Of a stretch of 64,000 nt of DNA, positions 57,953 through 64,000 are shown piece by piece. Under the pieces are notes generated by a model. The model did no database searches. It was not told the DNA's origin and worked only from the letters and a program-made list of their open reading frames with translations. The DNA comes from Viscum album (taxonomy: Eukaryota; Streptophyta; Magnoliopsida; Santalales; Viscaceae). Within the stretch, counting starts at the first letter, position 1, and every line of letters starts with the position of its first letter. The stretch is from NCBI GenBank assembly GCA_963277665.1, contig OY728166.1, positions 1,073,622,014-1,073,686,013 of the forward strand. Direction: 5' to 3'. The position numbers and the translations under genes were made by a program.

Positions 57953-58190
57953 TCTATACCCACGGTTTTGCAAAAAACCATGGGTATAGGGATAGTAGGT
58001 GAACCTATACCCACGGTTATGCCAAAAACCGTGGGTATAGTTTTCTTTTAAGACCTATACCCACAATTTTGGAGAGAACTGTGGGTATATGGTATTTTCC
58101 GAAGACCTATACCGACGGTTCTTGAAAACCGTTGGTATTGCGGGTTTTTTTGAAGACCTATACCCATGGTTCTGAGAACCATGTGTATAG
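57953..58190 (+). repeat. Five tandem subterminal hairpins
   Basis: CTATACCCACGGTT...AACCGTGGGTATAG-type stem-loops fall at 57953-57989, 58005-58040, 58055-58089, 58107-58139 and 58158-58190. Arms are 12-16 bases with short loops. Mutations in one arm are sometimes matched in the other: ACAATT with AACTGT, GACGGTT with AACCGTT, CATGGTT with AACCATG. In autonomous CACTA elements such repeats bind the transposase. Confidence 0.88.
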
Positions 58191-58311
58191 CTTACCCGCG
58201 TTATGGCACGGAAAGAAATTTTGGCGGGAGATAGAAAAAATATGGCGGGTAGACTATTTTTCACGGTTTAGATTGATATATTTATAAACATATAAATATA
58301 ATATTTAAAAT

Positions 58312-58400
58312 GATATTTAGCTTGGTTGGTCTTTCGGTGCGGCGCTGTTGTGAGTTTCTACGTGAGTTGCGGGTTCGATTCCCTGTCATCACTTTTTTTA
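58312..58400 (+). other. tRNA-like Pol III module within the CACTA-like insert
   Basis: An A-box-like TAGCTTGGTTGG (58317) and a B box GGTTCGATTCC (58371-58381) are 54 bases apart, the spacing of tRNAs with a long variable arm, and are followed by CACTTTTTTT (from 58390), a Pol III stop. No full cloverleaf can be drawn, since the acceptor arms do not pair. It may be a SINE head or a relic picked up by the element. Confidence 0.5.
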
Positions 58401-58599
58401 AATTTAAATACATAATATTAATATATATAAGAAGATAAATGATTATCTCACATATAGAAAATCAATCTCGGTTGAAGTGTTTTGGGGCACACACTGTGAT
58501 TTCATTTAGACTAGTTTTGGGTCTTCTACCAAATATTTAGATTCCCTTTGGAGTGGTTTTAGGGATTACACCATATAGGAGGATTCCCTTTGGGTTAGA

Positions 58600-60060
58600 T
58601 ACATGGATTTGAGGACCCATGACTTTGGAGGCCTTCTAGAGAAAGGTGAGATGATGATATAAAAAAGATTCTCTACTAAAACATGTACGAGGTTATGCTG
58701 ATTTCATGAATATATCGAACCTATAATCCCATGTGATTAATTCTTGAATGCAGGAAACATGATGAGGTAGAAGATTTAGTAAACTACACAATCATTATTC
58801 TATTGGCGGATGGGGTTAGAGCTATGGGAGTACAATAAGGGGTTGTGATGTGCTTGTATCCTCTCATTTTGGTAACTAGGATAGTCACAATGGAAAAACT
58901 TCCTGGCTAACAACCTACATGAAAGGCTAGGGACTTACATCAAGAGGGATTTTCTTAGCTTGGTTCTAGATAATAGTAGAGGATATGAAATAAACCTAAA
59001 AGGGAAAATTGGGTGTGTTCTTCTCCCTCTATACATAGATCTGGAGTTTCCTATATATAGATATAAATAGTTAAGGACATGGACTAAACCCTCGTACCCG
59101 AGATCGGGAGATCCCTAACACTACCCATAGGATTAGGGTCCTCGTAAAAAAAGATATGCATAACTTCATTTATCCTTATCACATGACCAATTAGGTTGGA
59201 CAAGTTTAAGACATCTATGACCTATGGAATGTATAACTGGATGATAAACACAGTAGTGAGTCACTTTCCATGTTCAATAATTTTAAGAGGCTTCCATGGA
59301 GGCTTCAATTTGGACCCCTCACATAATAAATAAAAAATTCATGGATCCCTTCTATTGGTGGCTTGACAGAGGGATTTTATGGTGTCTCGTTTAGGCCATG
59401 GTTTGGAGAGAAGGAGGTTCTTCACATAGGGTGACATGGGAGGATCCAGAAGTTCTTTATTCAGGGGTAGGAATATTCATATGAGAGGTTCTTTGGGTGA
59501 TGGATCACCTTGTCAACAAAACTTGGGTGATTCCTTGCTCTAGGCACCAAGGGTCTCTTCAGTTTTCCTTAGAAGGGTCTTACACATGTCCCTTGTTTAG
59601 GAAGGGACCTTCGCACTAGTCATTTCCAACTAGGGTGAAACTTGTCCTGGCATAGGTGTCTTGTGTTTTAGACACTGGAGAGGCATTGATACCATTATCC
59701 CCCTTCATTCTACCATATCTTGGGTTTGGGAGATCTACCTGAGGGGTTTTGGAGGACATGGGTGAAGGAGTTGTTCAACCAGATCTCAGATACTTCTTTT
59801 GTTTTTTCGATTCTACCAAATGAGGATCCAGAGGTCATATTTAATGGTAAATATGGGACCATTTTTGAATTAGTTTGCCTTCATAGCTACACGGTGTATG
59901 AACTCTATATTGGTACCCCACTATGGGTGTCAAATCCTTCATTTCCATGTAGAAGGGACTATGTAAGTCATATAGTGTATTGGATGGGTGCACACGGGAT
60001 AATTTTAGGCGAGTTCCCTTGATCCATCTTGGGACACTTCAATGATAAAATATTTGGGGT
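58600..60060. other. Unassigned, probably rest of the inverted LTR-like sequence
   Basis: A plus-strand frame at 59720-60022 (100 residues, starting MGLGDLPEGFW) shows no domain I recognise; I do not call it a gene. A GTTTAAGACATC core near 59205 is reminiscent of element B's UTR repeat. Confidence 0.3.
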
Positions 60061-60800
60061 ACTATTCATAATATTTTCATCCCATGTGACAAAATAGAGT
60101 GTCAACAAACCCTTTCGAAATGATCAAGACCCAAAACATTATAAATAAGGTCACTGTATTTTAAAAATTAACTTATCATTAATCTCTCAAAAACATGAAA
60201 TTTCACTTAATCATCACATACAAAATATGTGAATACCTTCATCATGTAATCTAATAAAAAACATAATGACCTTAATTACCATAAAACCTTATTGAAAACA
60301 CGAATTATTCATTAATACTTAAATTAAACACATTTTATTAGATATAATCCTTATATAGATAAATATAGTTAACCCCATCAAAGATAAAATAAATAAATGT
60401 GTCAAAAAATCATTTATCAATTCCAAGGTAGTCTGTACAATATAATTTAATATTAATATATAAATCCTCTAATTATCCAAACAACATTATCTCAATATCA
60501 GAAACATATTAAGAATTACCTTCAAACCAATCATATGGTTTCCAAGAAGTTTAACTTTCATCTAAATATTTTTTCTTTACCATCGGTACTTTTCAACATA
60601 TGCTTCAAATCCTTAATGTAAATTTAATGCAACAAAATCATTATATAATTCATAATTATTATAACCATAATATCATTAAAAAATAATTTAAAAACATATT
60701 TCTTGGATCCAATTATATGAGAACCTTAATCATTCCACATAGGTTGTTCCAATTGAATAATTTCGACCTCGATCTCTTAGATTCTTCTGAGGTATATTCT
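60061..60800. other. AT-rich gene-free stretch
   Basis: No coding frame or repeat was recognised. Confidence 0.35.
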
Positions 60801-61152
60801 GTTGAATCTTATGGAATTTATTCGCATAGTTCCCAATATACTTATAGTTGAAACACTTGATAACAATGTTTTATTTATTACCTATTCATTATTTTTCCAA
60901 GTGACCCTTTTATTTTCACTTATACCAGACTCACAATGCCTTCATATATTTCCCAAGGTGATTCCTTTCACATTTTTCATATTTGGGAAAATCATTCTTT
61001 CCCTTATTACCTTTATCCGTTATTTTTTCTACCGTCCCATTCTTCTCTTGATTACCAATGAAGCCATAATACTTGGATAATTCTCTCTTTATCTTTTTAT
61101 AACATGATACTATGTTCTTATATGATGATAATATTTGGGATACTATTTCCAT
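60801..61152 (-). pseudogene. Chromovirus-type gag zinc-knuckle remnant
   Basis: On the minus strand, KYEKCERNHLGKYMKAL is followed by a broken WYK-K-KGHLEK and then CFNYKYIGNYANKFHK. This repeats the order of three knuckles in the gag at 18955-20069 (CTKCGKKHGGDC, CFKCGKEGHQVAEC, CFKCKEMGHYANKF), with several cysteines lost. No other part of that element was recognised nearby. It is a fragment of a Del/Tekay-like gag on the opposite strand. Confidence 0.65.
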
Positions 61153-61760
61153 TAAAAATATTGCCTTAATCCTATAAAAAAATGACCATTTTTACTCTTT
61201 GGACCACATTCATTGATGTTTTCCCCTTTCCATCAGCTATGAGCCATTTTAAAATGATATAATACACTAGAATAGATCATATCCATATGAAACATAATAT
61301 ATAATCCCAAAACTAGTGAAATAATTAACAGAAATTGAGAAATTTAGGCACGACTAATCTCATAATCATGAACATGGTTTTCTTTGGGGATATATTTAAT
61401 TCCAAATCATTCAAATTGGTTTTTAGAGAAAATGGGAATTATCCTAAGAATATCCCCCCAGGAGTGTCAAACCAGGTGCGTAGTAAGGTCCTCTCTCATG
61501 CACCAAATGATGATCGAGTCAATCCAATGCAACCTTCTTGGTGTAATTACCCCTAGGTACATTAGTTCCAATAACACATTCACTTATAGTTTCCATATTG
61601 GGATGTATTACAAGGAAAACCCACATAATCTATATCTTAAAAAACAAAAGGATATTCCTATAAACCTATACTCAATGTCTCTAATATAGTTATGATCCCT
61701 AATCTATGTTTTCATAAATCCAGTTCCCAAGGTTTCTAATAAAATTCCTTTAATACTAAC
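61153..61760. other. Gene-free stretch
   Basis: It may include the upstream part of the minus-strand gag remnant, but I see no clear domain. The plus-strand open frames at 61335-61689 carry no signature. Confidence 0.3.
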
Positions 61761-64000
61761 TGTAACATCCCTGGCCCAAGTATCATGGAACCGGTTCCTT
61801 AAATTATTACATTAGCATACATAAAATCGGTTGAGACCTAAAGGAATGAACATTTTAGCTATTTTGAAGCATCATATACATATATGACACCCATTTTACA
61901 ATAGTAATATAAAATAAAACATAGTACAAGAAAAAAGAAAATGCTTAAAATCCTTGAAAACTCATTCAATGGATTTATTTTCATAGCCAATGGAAAGAAA
62001 AAAATAAGGGTGATATATAATCATTAGTAAGGGTTAATGAAAACATAAGATATCACACATAAATAAGAATAATCAACATGTAAAGGTATATAACCAAACA
62101 CACATTCCAATTAAATTAATTTACTATGTAAAAAGAGAAGGCATAATCATTATGGAAAGGTAAATAACTGAGAAATCATGCCATATAATCAATTAAATTA
62201 GAATGAAATGTTTATATAGATAATATCATAGTGAAATATCATGGATAATAATAAATAAATTCTAAATGAAGGAAATGATTAATTATTGGATTTCATGTCT
62301 TAGGCACATGATATCTCTACTTTCAAGAAATTTCATAAGAAAATTTTAACAATATATAGATCCCCATTTAATTTGTCCTATAGATTTGTCTCATGAGGAC
62401 TATTGATGCATCGAGGGGATATATAATTTCTGGACCCACCCATCACTATAGGTCTAAATAATTCCTTATATATAAAGTAATTGATTTATATCATGAATCT
62501 ATATTCCGTATCCTCAAATATACATATCGAGTAAGGTATATAGATTTATCAATATTTCCCTAGTTACTAATATAATTTATTATATTTTCAAAGTATTATT
62601 TTTTAATATTATATCGATTATTTTTTATACAAGGGGATGAGATGAACTTTGATTTTGAGGACCGATGTGCCCGGAATAAATGTTTGAAATATATTGAATA
62701 TATTAATTATCATGTGTGCATAGTTTTCCTAAAATGTGGAATACCTTTTGAATAGATTCTTGGATTATAAATATGAGGTCACTATTGAATTTAGAATGGG
62801 TGTTTTACCCTTGGTAAGTCTTAACCTTTGTCGGCATGGGTTGTTTGTGGAAAAGCTATTGAAGGCATAAAATAAATGAAATAAATAAAATAGATAAAAC
62901 AAATAATTAAATTAGTCATGATAAAAAGACACAGTGACCTAATTGTTTTTGTTTTAAATATGGTCTTATGGTATAATTGGAGGGTTAGCTGCAAGACCCT
63001 ATGATTCAACAAGACCCATTGGATCCGTTGGAGGAAATCCTGTTGGAAAACGATGATTGAATAATGGATCGACACTCAACGCACAACAAAATAAAATAAT
63101 CTCACTAATAACAATGATGCGAAATCATTCTTTATTACTGATTGATAAAAATCAAGGTAGTATATTTTTTTGGTTTGTTTCTTTTCCCAGTTATTTATTT
63201 CCATGATGAACATGGATCAATTGAAGAACGGATTGATTCATGGATTCGTCATATTTTGGGATGCGTTAGATTAATCAGTTGTTGGTAAAAGTTTTACCAC
63301 ATCATTAAATTATTGATTTTTAATTGTTGTTCTAACATCAATGAATCAACATCGACACAAACATCAATCTAGGACCATTCCACTCTTTTGTTCTTCTATT
63401 TTTCTCCCCTGATTCTTCATTCATCATGGTCATTATTCATTTGGACCATGGTTCGACATATCCTAATCATTCAATCATTGAAAACTAATTTATTGGGGAA
63501 ACTATATTATATCATAGATTCATGACCAGAATAACCTGAATATGGTACAAATTTTGAATAAGTGATGAATCAGATGATGGTGGATACCCAATTTTTCATT
63601 CTTCAATGTTCTTCGACGTGCAATGAAGAACGAAAATGATTCAATTTTTCAAACAGATTTGATGGTAAGAAATTATTATTTATCAATGGTAAGGATTAGA
63701 TGAGGTTGTTTCTTGATTTTTCTATCATGTAATGATCAGATAAAATGACAGAGCAATGAAAACGATGATAGGAACTAGAACGTCACTTCTAGAAAATCTC
63801 ATGCAAAACAGCGTTTAAGTCAGACCTACATTGCATGTGGGGCCGCCTTTGTGGAGGCTAGGGTTTTAGGAGAAAGTTAAGTATCACATGGTGTGTGGAC
63901 CACGATCACATAACATGTGGTCTACCCAGGTGACTCGGCAGGTGCTTTTGGAATTACACAGACATGAATTGGAGTAAATGGGTTGGAGCATTCCTTATAC
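61761..64000 (+). mobile_element. Probable LTR start of another Ty3/gypsy element
   Basis: TGTAACATCCCTGGCCC is a typical plant Ty3/gypsy LTR start. It is not preceded by a clear polypurine tract, and beyond the first ten bases it does not resemble the Tekay LTRs. No LTR end is seen before the window closes, and no coding domain lies in this stretch. An (AAAT)-rich run sits at about 62868-62910. Confidence 0.4.

Larger units (their letters stand above)
57936..58479 (+). mobile_element. Small CACTA-like element with TTT target duplication
   Basis: It begins CACTACTGTAAAACAG and ends GAAGTG, with TTT on both sides (57933-57935 and 58480-58482). CACTA transposons start CACTA, end TAGTG and duplicate three bases. 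The right end matches the left over only about four bases, so the right boundary is tentative. Five tandem hairpins after the left end are typical of CACTA subterminal repeats. There is no transposase, so it is a non-autonomous or deleted copy. Confidence 0.6.
57600..58600 (-). repeat. Third LTR-like repeat array (inverted), split by a CACTA-like element
   Basis: GGGGATTAC units at 57703, 57783, 57863, 57907 (AGCTTACACC) and 58562 are followed by AGGA(T/G)...CCnTTTGGAGTGG. They are the reverse complement of the 5993-6475 unit and resemble 41370-41800. Upstream, AAGCCCATATAGTTAGATAA near 57607 also matches a stretch near 41650. The array stops at 57935 and resumes after 58483, where the insert ends. 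Confidence 0.7.

Noticed and set aside
58055..58264. 69-residue minus-strand ORF with repeated NHGYRSS-like units
   Set aside because: Translation of the CACTA hairpins, not a protein.
58312..58400. Functional tRNA gene
   Set aside because: A and B boxes and a T-run are present, but the acceptor ends do not pair, and it lies inside a transposon-like unit.
59720..60022. 100-residue ORF starting MGLGDLPEG
   Set aside because: Possible remnant, but no motif recognised and no supporting context; left uncalled.
62821..63075. 84-residue minus-strand ORF with repeated YFI
   Set aside because: Low-complexity AAAT-type sequence.

Overview
The window is repeat-dense DNA from a plant nuclear genome, probably a flowering plant with a large, slowly purged genome. 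I recognise no intact cellular protein-coding gene, no rRNA and no functional tRNA gene. Nearly everything identifiable is transposon: Ty3/gypsy of the Tat/Ogre type (aRNH-bearing), Ty3/gypsy of the Del/Tekay chromovirus type, Ty1/copia of the SIRE/Maximus type, a LINE, a tRNA-derived SINE and a short CACTA-like element. Most coding remnants carry stops and frameshifts.

Layout. (1) 1-~7.1 kb: the 3' part of a plus-strand Tat-type element (A). It has a protease tail, archaeal-type RNase H, integrase, a tandem-repeat 3' UTR and a long LTR-like region with its own tandem duplication, TATA box, CTTGCGCGC cluster and an array of self-complementary repeats. (2) ~7.17-10.085 kb: a diverged minus-strand LTR of Del/Tekay type. 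(3) 10.1-14.48 kb, continued at 25.6-26.4 kb: a decayed plant-mobile-domain (PMD) gene. It is split by (4) a complete Del/Tekay element at 14,484-25,600 with 4.2-kb LTRs, an ATGTA target duplication and only a gag gene, itself hit by a SINE. (5) ~26.6-42.7 kb: a second Tat-type element (B) on the minus strand, with an LTR-like repeat region at ~40-42.7, a coding minisatellite at 38.5-39.3, gag at 36.6-35.5, protease at 34.4-33.8 and a decayed 3'-UTR repeat array at 31-26.6. A plus-strand LINE end abuts the protease. (6) 43.1-43.9 kb: a second copy of the promoter-like block upstream of the PMD gene. (7) 44.46-55.29 kb: a heavily decayed SIRE-type copia element with two LTRs, gag, integrase, RT, RNase H and an env-like ORF remnant. 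(8) 55.3-60 kb: tandem repeats and a third LTR-like repeat array (minus orientation), with a CACTA-like element inserted in it. (9) 60.8-64 kb: a minus-strand gag zinc-knuckle remnant and the start of another LTR-like sequence.

The elements nest, so relative ages can be read: the PMD gene predates the Tekay insertion, which predates the SINE; the A/B-type repeat array predates the CACTA-like insertion. The most unusual signals are structural. Three hairpins sit about 190 bp apart in the Tekay LTRs. Their arms differ from copy to copy but stay complementary, and a diverged LTR elsewhere in the window shows the same layout. A GGGC...TCCT/AGGA...GCCC repeat recurs at three loci in both orientations. 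Five tandem hairpins form the end of the CACTA-like element.
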